Source: Aricia agestis (Eukaryota; Arthropoda; Insecta; Lepidoptera; Lycaenidae). From it: 64,000 nt of DNA. Within the stretch, counting starts at the first letter, position 1. Each line of letters begins with the position of its first letter. Location of the stretch: positions 2,666,001 to 2,730,000 of the forward strand of contig NC_056408.1 in the NCBI RefSeq assembly GCF_905147365.1, in the 5' to 3' direction. The position numbers and the translations under genes are program-made. The notes beneath the pieces are model-generated. The model saw only the letters and a program-made list of their open reading frames with translations, did not search any database and had not been told where the DNA came from. This document shows, piece after piece, positions 1 through 12,100 of this stretch.

Positions 1-700
1 CGCCGTTTGTTGACCGATTTTCATGATTATTTTGTTGGTGTACAGGGCTGAATCCGAGTTTGGTACCATGTTCACAAAAGTGGTGATCTGATGATGAGAT
101 CCATGAGGAATCGAGGGGACTCCTTGAAGTTTGTATGGAAACATATAGTGATTTCGATTTTGAAGCATTCGAGGTAAATGCTACCAAAAAGTAAGATTTC
201 GCACCAGGTTATACCCTGGATCTGAAGCTACCGAACAGAACTTTTGAATCCTTATAGATACAGATTCGAGGATTTCGGCGTTGTTTAAACTGAAAGAATA
301 AGCCAACGCATCAATTTGATTGATCATCATCATCACAACCATAATTATACCATGGGCCATCACATTATAACCCAATTGTTGGTACTTTTCGTGTTATTTT
401 GCATTGAAGCAGATGTTTTTGATGATTATTTCGCTTTTTGTGAACCAATTTTCAAAATTCTTGTGTTGTTGTATAGGATATGATCTTAATTTTGTATACC
501 AATTACGAAAGTGATGAGCTCATGATAGAATCTGTGAGCAATCAAGGGAAATCCTTAAAATTTATCAAAACACTCACAGTGGTTAAAATGTTGTTTCTAG
601 TTACTTAAACATAATATTATGTTACGATAAGAGAAATTTCATACGAATGTGTTTCTTGGTCCAAAGCCACTGAACAGAACTCCTGAACCTTTAAAGATGA
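1..700 (+). repeat. Dispersed repeat with a diverged second unit
   Basis: Positions 1-420 and 421-700 share motifs in the same order: accgattttcatgattattt or a variant, a tgatgagatccatgaggaat-type block, and tccttgaagtttgtatgg or a variant. A copy in the opposite orientation lies at about 2330-2725, with the same 'cacttttgtgaa' and 'gaaaatcggttaacaaacgg' blocks. No coding frame was recognised. Class unknown. Confidence 0.6.
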
Positions 701-709
701 ATGTTTGAA

Positions 710-758
710 AAATGCTTGCAGTTATCTAAGCGATGCGCTTAGATAACTGCAAGCATTT
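710..758. repeat. Perfect 23-bp hairpin
   Basis: The arm aaatgcttgcagttatctaa-gcg (710-732) is followed by a 3-base loop (atg) and its exact reverse complement (736-758). A MITE relic or a hairpin RNA are both possible; nothing here decides between them. Confidence 0.85.
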
Positions 759-1780
759 ACCACAATTTCGCTTACAGTAATATAATATGGATACTTTCTT
801 TATCCTTTAACTAGTCTATGACAAAAATCAAGTCGATTGTTGCTTCGTTAGGGTGTGAGAGAAGGACAAACACTTTCGTATTCATAATTTTAGTATGGAT
901 ACACAATATATTATCGTTAAAAATAAATGAAATTTAATAAAAAAATATTATTTCATTAACCCTAGATCACTAACCTTATTTTTCGACGCTTGTTACTAAC
1001 CTTCGTAGTTTCGACTACGACATTTTAGAAAGGCAATTAAATGGTGTTAATCAAATGAAATGTTTACAGTTTTTTTGCTTTATTTAATGGAAATGTTGTA
1101 TTTAAATTATTTATACTACTTCAATAAAGTTATATGGTATATTTATTACCTAAACAGCCTTATAATTGAGATCATAGTTTGCATGACAAGTCAAAAATTA
1201 AAATCTTTACTATTACTATTTATGGCGATATTAGGAAAAAATAATAATAAAATTAATAAAATAATGAATGCGAAATACTAATAAAATAAAAATGAATTAA
1301 AGAAAAGTATATATTATATGTTTCTGGCATAATAATCAAGTTTGTGCTCTCCGCACAACGATTTTTGCACTTGCCGCAAGGACTTTTGGGACATATGCCA
1401 CATGTTTTCCTTCTTTCTGTATAAGAGGTATATGAGCTGTACTATTTTGTGTGTATGTGAAAATCTAAGTATTACTACTTTGCAAACATTTTATACGACC
1501 ATCGGTTATGTAAGCTGGATCAATTTCGATATGGTCTTCTTTCTCACTCTTTGATGAATTTTTATTAGCACTTTCGTCTTGTAATAACATCCAAAGTTTT
1601 GTAGTTATAATAATAATAAACAATATCAATAAAATAAATCCGCAAAAGATGAAAAATGCGCAAAAATGTACAAACCTAATAACACAAAATGTCGCTTTAA
1701 CACTAACCCTCGTCGTTTCGACGAAACATGGTTGCTGGTATGGCGCTTACAGCCCCCCCCCCCTGTCCTTTCCCGGCACT
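759..1780. other. AT-rich stretch, nothing recognised
   Basis: Short open frames at 1060-1281 and 1342-1554 have AT-driven composition and no recognisable motif. I see no gene, RNA or clear repeat boundary here. A run of c's sits at about 1754-1763. Confidence 0.5.
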
Positions 1781-1796
1781 AAAAGTATCCCCATAA

Positions 1797-2945
1797 CATA
1801 TTTCAGCAAAATCGGTTCAGTGGTTTGAGCGTGAAGAGAAAACAGACAGACAGATATATTATATTATACTTTCGCATATACTAGATGTCCCGCGCGGCTT
1901 CGCCCGCTTCAATTAGGAATTTTACGGAAACCGTACATTTTCCCATAAAAAATAGCTTATATCCCTACTCCCTTCACTTGGTCTACTCTATATCTGTGCC
2001 AAATATTGCCATAAAAATTGCTCCAGTAGTTCGTAGTTTCTAATATTTCCCCCGTTTTTCCCACATTTTCCTGAGTTTCTTCTGTCGTATTAGTCTTAGC
2101 GTAATAATATATAGCCTATAGTCTTACTCGATAAATGAGCTATCTAACACTGAAATAAGTTTTTAAATCGGACATGTAGTGAGATTAACGCGTTTAAGCA
2201 AACATACTCTTCAGGTTTATCATATTAGGTAGGTATAGATTTTTTTAAATTATCGCTTGACAAACTCGAGTCTCGATCTAAAAGACTATGAAAAGTACCA
2301 ATAACAGGGTAATTATAGGCTCACAAGTCATAACCATGGGACGATTAATGGTATAATATGGTAGTGATGACGATGATGATGATGATGAATGTAATTTGCA
2401 TAGTAGCATATACTTTCCGTTCTGAAAACAACGCCGAAACTCTCAAACTTGTGTATCTATAAAGAATCAGGAGTTCTCTCAGCACCTTCCGAACCACGGT
2501 ATACCAGTATACCTCGGTGCAAAATGTTAATTGTTGTTAGCATATGCTTAGAATTCATCTCACGAAACCGAAGTCACCACATGTTTCCCTATAAATTTTG
2601 AGGAGTTCCCTCGATTACTTATGGACCTTCATCAGATCACCACTTTTGTGAATATAATACCAAATTGGGATGATACCCTATAGGGTATTTGGACCAAAAG
2701 AAAAATTTTGAAAATCGGTTAACAAACGGCGGAGTAATCGTTGAACATAAGAAAACGAACATAACACCTCCCCTATTTTGAAAGTCGGTTAAAATTGGAG
2801 CCTATGTGTTATTCTGATGTATAAGCTATATTATTGTAAAGTTTCATTAAAATCCGTTCAGTACTTTTTGCGTGAAAGAGTAACAAACATCCATATTACA
2901 TCCGTACATCCAAACAAACTTTCGCCTTTATAATATTAGTAGGAT
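1797..2945 (+). repeat. Non-LTR-type 3' tails flanking an inverted repeat copy
   Basis: Positions 1797-1890 and 2795-2945 carry the lepidopteran tail signature: 'ccgttcagt', 'gcgtgaa', and 'ttcgcctttataatattagt'. Between them, 2330-2725 is a reverse-orientation copy of the repeat at 1-700. Related tails occur at 36340-36515, 41760-42175, 45220-45430 and 57535-57740. Confidence 0.55.
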
Positions 2946-3795
2946 TAAGTATTGATAGAAACATAATAATAAAAATTTAGTACTTAAATTAGTACACACT
3001 TCATTTTTATTGGAGGACTAACCAATTTTTCCAAAAAAAATAAGTTTTCTTTCCGTTAAGACAATCGAAAGTAGCACTGTCAGCAAAGATTATTATTTAT
3101 GATAAGACGTATAGAATCGAAACGGTCATTTTCGACAGAAATGATGTATGAAAAAACACAATCGAAACTGGTACGTTCGATACTATTGAAAAACGAAAAC
3201 ACGCCCTAAACAATCAAATCTCTCCGTTTTACACTTACACGGTAAACATTTATAATGCTACTAAAACTGCACAAAGATAAAGTAAAATCAAGTTTATTTT
3301 TATTTTTTTATTTTTTATTTTCATTTATTCGGGTCTCCAAACAGTCTTACATTAAAAGTTATTATATATTTATTTAAAGATCGATAAACCTTTAGTTTAA
3401 AATTATATAAAGTGTTATTTGTTTATGACGAGCGACGTACAGTCACGACCCACGATAGTGGTTATTTCGTCCTATTTTTACGCTCACCGATACAGCGTAA
3501 GCTCGCAAACTTTGACTTTCTTTGTTATACCACAGAATTAAATACATAATTAGCACCTTATGATTATATGACGGATAGACTATTACGTTTCGATAATATA
3601 CATCTCTAAATATAGGAAACCTTCCATTTTTGAAGCTGTATTAAAAATATCCTAAAAAAAGAGCTCAAATAATAAATTGCAATTTTTTCAGATTCGTTAA
3701 CATACCTAGGGAGTAGGGACCATCGATATTTATTATTATTGAACTAAGTAATTAAGTAATGTTTTGTGGAAATGTAAATAAATAATAGTATTGAA
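2946..3795. other. Intergenic or intronic AT-rich sequence
   Basis: No coding frame, RNA gene or repeat match within the window was seen. T-rich runs occur at 3296-3325. Confidence 0.5.
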
Positions 3796-3799
3796 AATA

Positions 3800-4250
3800 A
3801 TCGGCCAAGTGCCAGTTGGACTCGCGCTCGAAGGGTTCCGTATTGTTATAGAGCAAAAATAAGCCAAAAAATGTGTTTTTTTGTATGGGAGCTCACCTTA
3901 AATTTGAATTTTATTTCAATATTATTATTCATTATTAAAGTACTTGTATACCTAAGGCCTTTGTGAAAATTTCAAGTGTTGCCATTATTGATATAGAGCA
4001 AAAAAGGGCAAAAAAATCACGTTTGTTGTATTGGATATTAATATTAATATTATTTTGTTTTTAGTATTTGTTGTTAAAACGGCAACAGATATACACACTC
4101 TGTGAATTTTTCAGAAGTCCAGCTATAGCGGTTCTTAAGATACAGCCTGGTAACATACAGACCGACATATAGATAGACATACAGACAGACAACGAAGTCT
4201 TAGTACTAGGGTCTCGTTTTTACCCTTTGGGTACGGAACCCAAAAAATTA
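3800..4250 (+). repeat. Dispersed repeat with 'gggttccgt' ends, copy 1
   Basis: Starts cggccaagtgccagttggac and ends with cagacagacaacgaagtctt and tacggaaccc. The same start and end pair is seen at 34690-35205 (same strand) and in reverse at 38886-39260. No reading frame is preserved. Probably a non-LTR or SINE-like family common in Lepidoptera; the class was not resolved. Confidence 0.65.
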
Positions 4251-4382
4251 TAGCCGATTTCAAATTGTAATAATAATTGAGAATTAAAATTATCTATCCC
4301 CTATCTCATAATGAACCGACTTTGAGGAAACTTGCCGTACGGTATAATAAATACCTAAGTTGAACCATACCTTGAAAAAAAG

Positions 4383-4484
4383 GGTATGCGAACACAACAT
4401 AAAAATATGTATTATATTTTATGTTTGTGTTCGCATACCTTGGCAGTTGGCAGTGTTTTTCAACCTGTGTTGAAAAACACTGCC
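4383..4484. repeat. Two adjacent hairpins
   Basis: Hairpin A: ggtatgcgaacacaa (4383-4397) pairs with ttgtgttcgcatacc near 4425-4439. Hairpin B: ggcagtgtttttcaac (4449-4464) pairs with gttgaaaaacactgcc (4469-4484) across a 4-base loop. They are ten bases apart. Confidence 0.8.
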
Positions 4485-5505
4485 CTTAATTGAGCTAGTG
4501 CAATAAAAGGAATTACTTAGACTTATAGTTCAGGAGATAGGTTAACAGAAACCTAAAACATACATACATACACTTCCCAGATTCGGGACATTTGTTCAGA
4601 CCCTGATATATACTAACATATTATTAAATACCAATACTCGGTAATGTTACATGGAAATATTACCTACATTGATACGGGTCGAATTAATAACCACCTTTTT
4701 TTAAAGTTTGTTAAAAATAACCATGTTCTTACAAAACGAATTAGTAATTAGACAGTCAAAGATGCAAAGAAAATGTTGCAGAATTGCAGATGGGCATTGA
4801 GCATGCCTCCCCGCATGTGTAGTGTGTACGTACTGCGAGTCTATAATATAAATTACAAAAAAATACGGTGGAGTTCCAAATTACCATTGAGATGTACATC
4901 TCAATGCATATTACAATACTGTATGATAGACGATAGTATTACGGTTGTTGTTGCGCTAATTCTAAGGTAATTCTATCGGGCCTATTTTGGACTTGGTTTG
5001 CGTCACTTGTTAGCAATGATCAACCAGTTGCATAATATGTTAATATTATTTCTCAAATTGTAAAAATATGTATTCAAAATGTTGCGAGAAAAAATTGTAC
5101 GGTCCGTCGTCGACGAGCGCCTTAGCGCGACTAAACCCACCTGCGCCTGCAATTTTATAGTTTTTTGATCGTCGTTTTTTTATACATCGATTAAATCGAG
5201 TCAAAAAAACGAAACGCATTAGATATATTCTTCGTCTTTAATTCAGTACAAAAATTATCTGAAAATTCCAAATAATTTGGACATAGTATGGAAATTTCGT
5301 TAAAAGAAGAGGTAACTTTGGTATTTTTTTCTATCGAGTGAAGTTCAAGATATTGTGTAATGGAATACGAATTGCACTGCATTAGATCCTTAACTAACAC
5401 ATGTATTTTTTTCAGATTTTAAATTACTATATTTTTATGTCTCCTGTCACTTTTAAATCTTGAAAATCGTCCGTTTCTGGGAATACAGGGCCTTAAGAAG
5501 TATTA
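4485..5505. other. No recognised gene
   Basis: AT-rich intron or intergenic sequence. The open frames at 4773-4970 (plus) and 5191-5400 (minus) show no known motif. Confidence 0.5.
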
Positions 5506-5700
5506 TTATATACAAACTTTCATCCCCTATTTGAACCCCTTGGGGTTGGAATTTATCAAAATCCTTTCTAAGCGGATGCCTTCGTCATAACTCATAACAT
5601 CTACCTGCATGCCAAATTTCAGCCCGATCCGTCCAGTGGTTTGGGCTGTGCGTTGATAGATCACTATGTCAATCAGTCAGTCAGTCACCTTTGAGTTTTA
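5506..5700 (+). repeat. Dispersed repeat, family shared with 18275-18520
   Basis: Shares 'aaactttcatcccctatttg', 'ttggaatttatcaaaatcct', 'cagcccgatcc' and 'gatagatcactatgtcaatc' with the reverse-orientation copy at 18275-18520. The form fits a 3' tail of a non-LTR element. Confidence 0.65.
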
Positions 5701-5864
5701 TATATGGTCGCTGTTAAGCATTAGTGTCCTAACCCACAATTTTTTTTGTTGTTAAGTTTTGAATGCAGTTTTGTTCTAAAACATCTACAGAACATAACTG
5801 CATTCATAACTCAATACGTAATTTTTGTGTGGGTTAGTACACGAATGCTTAACAGCGTCCATAT
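5701..5864. mobile_element. MITE with long imperfect terminal inverted repeats
   Basis: The left end tatatggtcgctgttaagca is matched by tgcttaacagcgtccatata on the right with one mismatch. An inner palindrome (gaatgcag...ctgcattc) makes almost the whole 164 bp fold back. No coding capacity. It sits about 150 bp beyond the exon 33 donor. Confidence 0.8.
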
Positions 5865-6010
5865 AGACTCATTCAGTCACTATAAAAACAATTAGAAGAT
5901 CTAATGGCACCATTAAAAACACGATCAAACTATTAAAAAATAATACGAACGCAAACACTTTAAAAACCTAACCCTCTTATCAAAAAAGATTCAGTCTCAT
6001 AGATATTTAC

Positions 6011-6167
6011 CTTAGCAGCGGGTTGTTTCGGCGGTTTGGGCGGGGCTGCCGGCGCAGCGGGCGCGGGCAGCTTAGCGCGCGGTAGTAGCTGAGCGATGTC
6101 AGCCTCGGGGTCACGAATCATGGCAGCGATCAGACTCGCCGCCTGCTTCGTCGCTTCCGCTGATCCC
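6011..6167 (-). CDS. mask: mask exon 33 (end of KH domain, residues 1897-1949)
   Basis: Codes for GSAEATKQAASLIAAMIRDP and EADIAQLLPRAKLPAPAAPA, then PPKPPKQPAAK. The first part is the last helix of the KH domain followed by the conserved DPEADIxQLLP motif. It ends at a GTAAAT donor in phase 0. No further exon was recognised in 1-6010. Confidence 0.95.
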
Positions 6168-9100
6168 CTACACGCAAATATCGATGTTATAAATCAGAAG
6201 TAACTAGTAAATTATAAGGATGTTTACTACATATTTGAGCTTGAGCTAGGCATAGGTTTAAATTATTTCAAACAACATTACATGTTCACTTATAGAGGAA
6301 CTTCTTAAAACAACTATAGATCTTTCCCTACATAAGATCCAAGAGCACATCGTTTGTGTGCAGATTTTCATAAACTATTAAATAGCACACCTTTTATTTT
6401 CAACCTCTGGCAATAACTACATGTTTATGTAAAGAAGAAAAGGTGCGTCTGGATAATCTACTCACTTGATAGTAATAACTCTCTCGCCCTGTCCCTTGCC
6501 CTGTTTGTCGACTTCGATGTGGGCGCCCGTGGCGGACCGGATCGCGTTGATGTTGGTGCCCGCGCGACCTATCACGCGCGAGATAGCGTGCGATGCGACG
6601 CACACTTTCTTACATCTGTAACACGTCATGAGTTATAGAAATCATTTCTCATTTGATTTACATAACTACATTAGTATGGAGTATAAGCTGTAGTAGCGAG
6701 TAATTTTGAGACCAATTAAAAAAAAAATATGTACGATAATCAATAATTTCTTTGCTCTCTTAATTAGGAAAATTGCATTGAGCGTTTGTTGCGAGCATTG
6801 TTGCGTACAATATAAAATAATGAAACGATAGCTAATTGAAAAATCTACAATATACTAACATTTTAATGATTTAGTGTCGAATCACAGTATGTATGGCATT
6901 AATAATGACAACTAACCCAGGCTCGACAGCAGAAATTGTCTGCACGCTGGATTTGCGCACGACCTCCTTCCAGCCGTCCTCGCGTCGCGAAGCCACCGCG
7001 CTCGCGCTGCCGCTCTTCGGCGACGTTGCCTTGGCCTCTGCCTCCCATCTGATACAACGAAAACAGTTTACTTATCTCATCATCCATTATACAATATTTC
7101 GCTAGCATCAAGAGATCAAGAGACCAAAGCTTGAAACTCGTATCATCGTTGCTTATGTTCGGTTGCAAACTTCGGACCCGCGCTTTGGACGTTAATTTAT
7201 AAACTTTTATTTTCATTTTTATAACTTACTAGCTGACCCGGCAAATGTTGTTTGCTATATAAATTATTTGTAGTTGTAATGTAGTTCTTTATTATTTTAA
7301 TATTGAAGGGACTAAATAAGTATGGTACCATGGCATGGTCCATCGCTATCCGTCGCACAAACAATGGTCGCCGTCAGTCTCAAGTTGTAATAATTTACTA
7401 TTATTTATTCAACAAATGCTTAACTTATCCGTCGTGTCCGATTCTCAACCCTTGCCGATATGCTCGCTAAGATTCACGAAAATTGGTAGAACCGTTTCAG
7501 AGGAGTTCACACCGTGACACGAGAATTTTATATATTAGATATGCATTCGCAGGCTGACAGCTGGTTTATGCCAAAGACACTAGCTAAAGTTAAATAATGA
7601 GAATCATTAATATGCTTACAGGAAGCTTTGACCAGCACGATGTTATGTTTAAAGAGAATTTGGCTGTGTAAGTAGTTAATATGGTCTAATGAAAATCAAA
7701 ATTTTACGTCTTTAACCAAAAATAATAATAATTCATAAACTTACTGATAATTATGCAGCTTCTTGTTTTTATCTGAGGTATCGGCATCTTCTTTGTCCAC
7801 GTTATGCCTGGTGGATTCGAAAACTTGGCTCTTTCTAGAGTTGTTGCCATATTTGGCTACATTCTGGACTGTCAGGTTTTTAGTGTCCTCTTCCGGTTTT
7901 CTGCAACAATGTTTCCTCATGTTTAAATCCACATTATATCATAATTGCATAAATCGATATATTTCAGAACTACTTTAGGCTCTATTCAGTAGTTTTTGCA
8001 ACCTAAACATAGAACACTTTTTGTATCGAAAAATATTGTGGTACAGGAAGTATACACTCGGTGACGTAAAATGAAAACAATTTAGATATGTTCGGGTCTC
8101 ACAACGCAATTCTAAATTGGACTTTAAGGTTAATTACGGGTATGACTATGAACTCACTTGTCTCTCTTGTCTGGCCGTCGTTCGGCGGCGGCGGGAGCGG
8201 CGGGGGTGGCGGGCGGTGAGGGCGCTACGTTCTCTTTCTCCTGTTTCTTGTCCGTCTTCACAGGTTCAGTTTTTGTTTCTGTTTTTACTTTTACCTGCAA
8301 TTTTTTATAACAATATTATTTATTGGTAAAAATTCAGAAAATATTGTTTCTCTAGTTGTGATAAAAAAACCAGTAGGGTGATGAAGGAATGTAATAAAAG
8401 AAACTTCATACTTTTTCAGGTTGCTTCTTGGGCGCTGGTTGTGCAGGCACAGAGGTGACTTTCTCCTTTTCTTCCTTTTTCTTTTTCTTGCATTTAGTGC
8501 TTTGAACGGGGGGTGCCTTCACGTCCGACGAGGAACAGGAACCCTAAGGAATGATAAATTTATTATAGCATTAAAGCGTGTTTGTATATTGTCTGAGTCT
8601 TTAGTATCGAAAATTATGAATTAGAAAATATGACGTATTAGACAAGTTTTACTTTTTAGTAAACTGCTATGTATGCTTGTGTACCTGTGAGTTGGCGTCG
8701 ATGCCGGAGTCGCCCTCCTCCTTGGGTACGGGCTCGTCGTCGCCGTCGCCGCCCTCCGAGCACTCGCCCAGCGTCTTGTCGCTGTATATCGAGTTCTTCT
8801 CGTTCTCCGCTTGGAGTTTACGCCTCTCCTCCTATATAGATAATAGAAATATTTGCGTTTAATTTACCTTAAAAAAATATATATTACTTAATCATTTTGT
8901 ACTATAATAATAATAACTCCCACACCGATTTCGGTGACGGTGGCCGGTTTAATTGAAACCAGGCCAGTTACGCAAGAGTAATTTTTATAGTGCCCAAGTG
9001 TGTGCGCAGTACACAGGAGCACTCTTACTCTCATAATCCAGTGGGAAGGAGGACCGACACGACTGGCGAGAGATCAGGCGCAGGACCGACTTTTTACATG

Positions 9101-12100
9101 CCCATTCGTCGCATGGATCATCTTACTTGTCAGACAATCAGGTGACCAGTCTGCATTGTCCTAAGCAAACTTGGAAATAATATGTTTCCAAAGCGAGAAT
9201 CGACCCCGCGACCTCCGAGTCAAGAGCCACGCTCTAAACCACTGGACCAAGGAGGCGTTATTTTGTACTACAGTAGTCACAACGACTGGCAAAGCAAAAC
9301 TTAAACATTTTCTTGTAAATAAGTGAAATAACCCACCTAAAGAAGTTTACGGAGTTGATATAGAAGGCAAGAGATCTAAATTATATGTTAGTTTCTATAC
9401 CAGAATACTTTCCATAATCCAGCCAACATTAAACATAATGTAAATCACTTTAGGGCTCCCACACAAAACAGCGAATTCGCATCGCATCGTGATGTCATTT
9501 TTAATATGAATTTAATATGATTTCGCAGTTATGTGTGGGAGCCCTTAAAAGTAGATCAACATCAACGAACTGTTATATCCTATCCTTGTTAGCCTTTTCC
9601 TTACCTAAGCCCTATCCATATTCTTTCCATCCTCATCAGCAATCCTACTCCCTTTATATAAACATCCTCGCAAGTTCCCAGTCAGTGTCCATCCATCCTA
9701 TTTCGTTGACGGTCGTGTGCCGAAATTACTAATTCTGTGTTTTTCTATTTCACTATTTGTAGTTTGTAAAATAAATCTTTTTTTAAAAAGGGGTCTAGAA
9801 AGTACCCCATAACATTAATGGTGGCAGCGGTGGGATTATTATTAGTTTCTGGGGTCCCCTCAAGGGACCATTAATGGTGGCAGCGGTGGGATTATTATTA
9901 GTTTCTGGGGTCCCTTGAGGGGATCCTCGTTATGTTGGACTATACGTGTATCATTAGATTTATCATTTAAACTTAAGAATTTTGAATATGATTCATCGTT
10001 TTTATCCTTTTCAGGTTGTCTCGGCTGCATAGGACTTAAGAGTGAAGGATTAGGTGAGGAAGAAGGAAGATTTGAGGTTTCGGGTTCATTTACAGGATTG
10101 CGGAGTATAGGAGAGGGTGAAGGAGAAGTTGCAGTTTCAGGTACATTTGGATTACTTTTTGTTTCAGGTTCTCGAGGGGGTGATGGATTTAGATCTAGTG
10201 GAGAAGGGGTTTGTAGGTCAGGTTCAAAAGTTTGTTGGCTTGTGCCAGGTTCTGGTTCTATTAGTTCAGTATCATCTAGGTTAAGGTCTGCTGATGTTAT
10301 GAGTTCATCAGGATCAAAGGATGTGGGGGATATAAGTAAATCCATCAGATCTCGGTCTAAGGTATTTGGATCTATCTCTCCAGTGTCGGGATTTGCAGGA
10401 GGGTCTTCCTGTGGTAGGACAGGGTTAACAGGATATCGAGAAAGTGCGTCTGCTGCGGAATTTAATTTTCCTTTTTGGTAAACAATATCGTATTCGTATT
10501 CTAGAAGTTGGAGTCGCCATCTTTGCTACTTGGGTCAGTGTGATTAAACAACCATTTTAGTGGTCGATGGTCTGTTACAATAGTGAATTTGCGGCCAAAT
10601 AAGTACGGTCTAAATGTTTTGCATCCCCAAACTATAGCCAACAGTTTCTTTTCTGTTGTGCTATAGTTGATTCCACTTTTACTTAGTGTTCTTGAGGAGT
10701 AAGCTATGGGATGGTCTTTACCAACAGGACCTTGAGAAAGGATGGAAGATATAGCGTAATTAGAGGCATCGCAGGTTAGGTTAAAAGGTTGCGTAAAATC
10801 CGGATATACGAGTACGGGAGCTGTTAAAAGTTTATTTTTTAGAGTTTCAAAGGATAATTGATGTTCGTTTTTCCAGTCAAACGGCACATCTTTTTTTAAG
10901 AGTGATGTTAGGGATTTTGAGGTTTTGGAAAAGTCAGGAATGAAGCGTCGATAATAAGATATTAGTCCCAAAAAGGATTTGATGTCTTTTTGACATTTTG
11001 GGGTTGGAAATTCTTGTACACATTTGACTTTATTTGGGTCCGGTTTCAATCCCTTTTCTGAAATTATATGTCCTAAATTGGAAAAGACACTATCAATATA
11101 AAAGGTATCGATCCAGCAGTCGAGTCAATACAAACTGAAGGTCATTTTAAATTAAAAATTAAATTACCAAAATCTCATATATTGCATACATTCCACGTTA
11201 TTAAAGAAATTAACTTACCATATGATGGAATAATAGGATCTGACATGTTAAAAACTGCAAAATAGATTACAATGAAAACCGTTTATATATTAATAAAACG
11301 TTCTTACAGTTACATTTTTTTGAACCAGCTTACATTATACCACCCAGGACTGAAATGGTCATCGAATGTTCCATAAAAAATCCTGAATTAAAAGAAGGAC
11401 TCGTATTAGATCAACACTTAACAAAAAAATTATATGTTTCCAATTGCATAGCCAAAGTAAAAGAAAATAAAAGAATTAATTTAACAGTTCTTAACACGTC
11501 AGAAAAACCAGTAAATCTTAACCCTAATCTTTTACTTACCTTGCAACCCTATGGATAGCACATCTTATCAAATTAATTTTTGCCAACAACCCTGCTTAAA
11601 TAGAACCAAAGAAGTCCTAGAATTACTCCGTGTTTCACATCTAAATCAAGAGGAATGCAATGCCCTATACGATACATGTTCCAAATACTCCGACATCTTC
11701 TATTTACCAAATGACACTCTTACTACAACTGACGCTATTCAACATGAAATACGTACCACTTCCGATCAACCTATAAACGTTAAGTCCTACAGATGATACG
11801 GAATCAGATGCTACTTCCGAACAATTCAATCTAGGGTAAAATGACTATTGTTTGGACAGTACCAGTCATTGGACAAAGCATAAAATCATACGGTCTTACC
11901 ACAAAAGCTTTAAACATATACCCCCTTAGTCCTTACTAATAAAAACTTCTTACACATGTGTTTAACGCATGAATAGTAATTATACACGGTGTATAGGTTA
12001 CCCACACATTGCACAGGGCTTGTAAAAAACTCTACTAATAATCAAATGATAATGACAGTTATGACTTGTATATCTAAAATCGCGTTATACACCATAGACT

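Noticed and set aside
1..6010. Search for C-terminal mask exons
   Set aside because: No frame with mask C-terminal character or convincing splice pair was found; only repeats and AT-rich sequence.
6400..6603. Minus-strand Arg-rich open frame over the KH exon
   Set aside because: It is an alternative frame of exon 32; the KH frame has the GxxG loop and correct splice phases.
6899..7216. 105-codon minus-strand frame across exon 31
   Set aside because: It is a different frame from the one giving GWKEVVR, and it reads through both splice sites.
9915..10481. 188-codon plus-strand Ser/Gly-rich open frame
   Set aside because: Antisense shadow of the Pro/Ser-rich gypsy pol tail on the minus strand.
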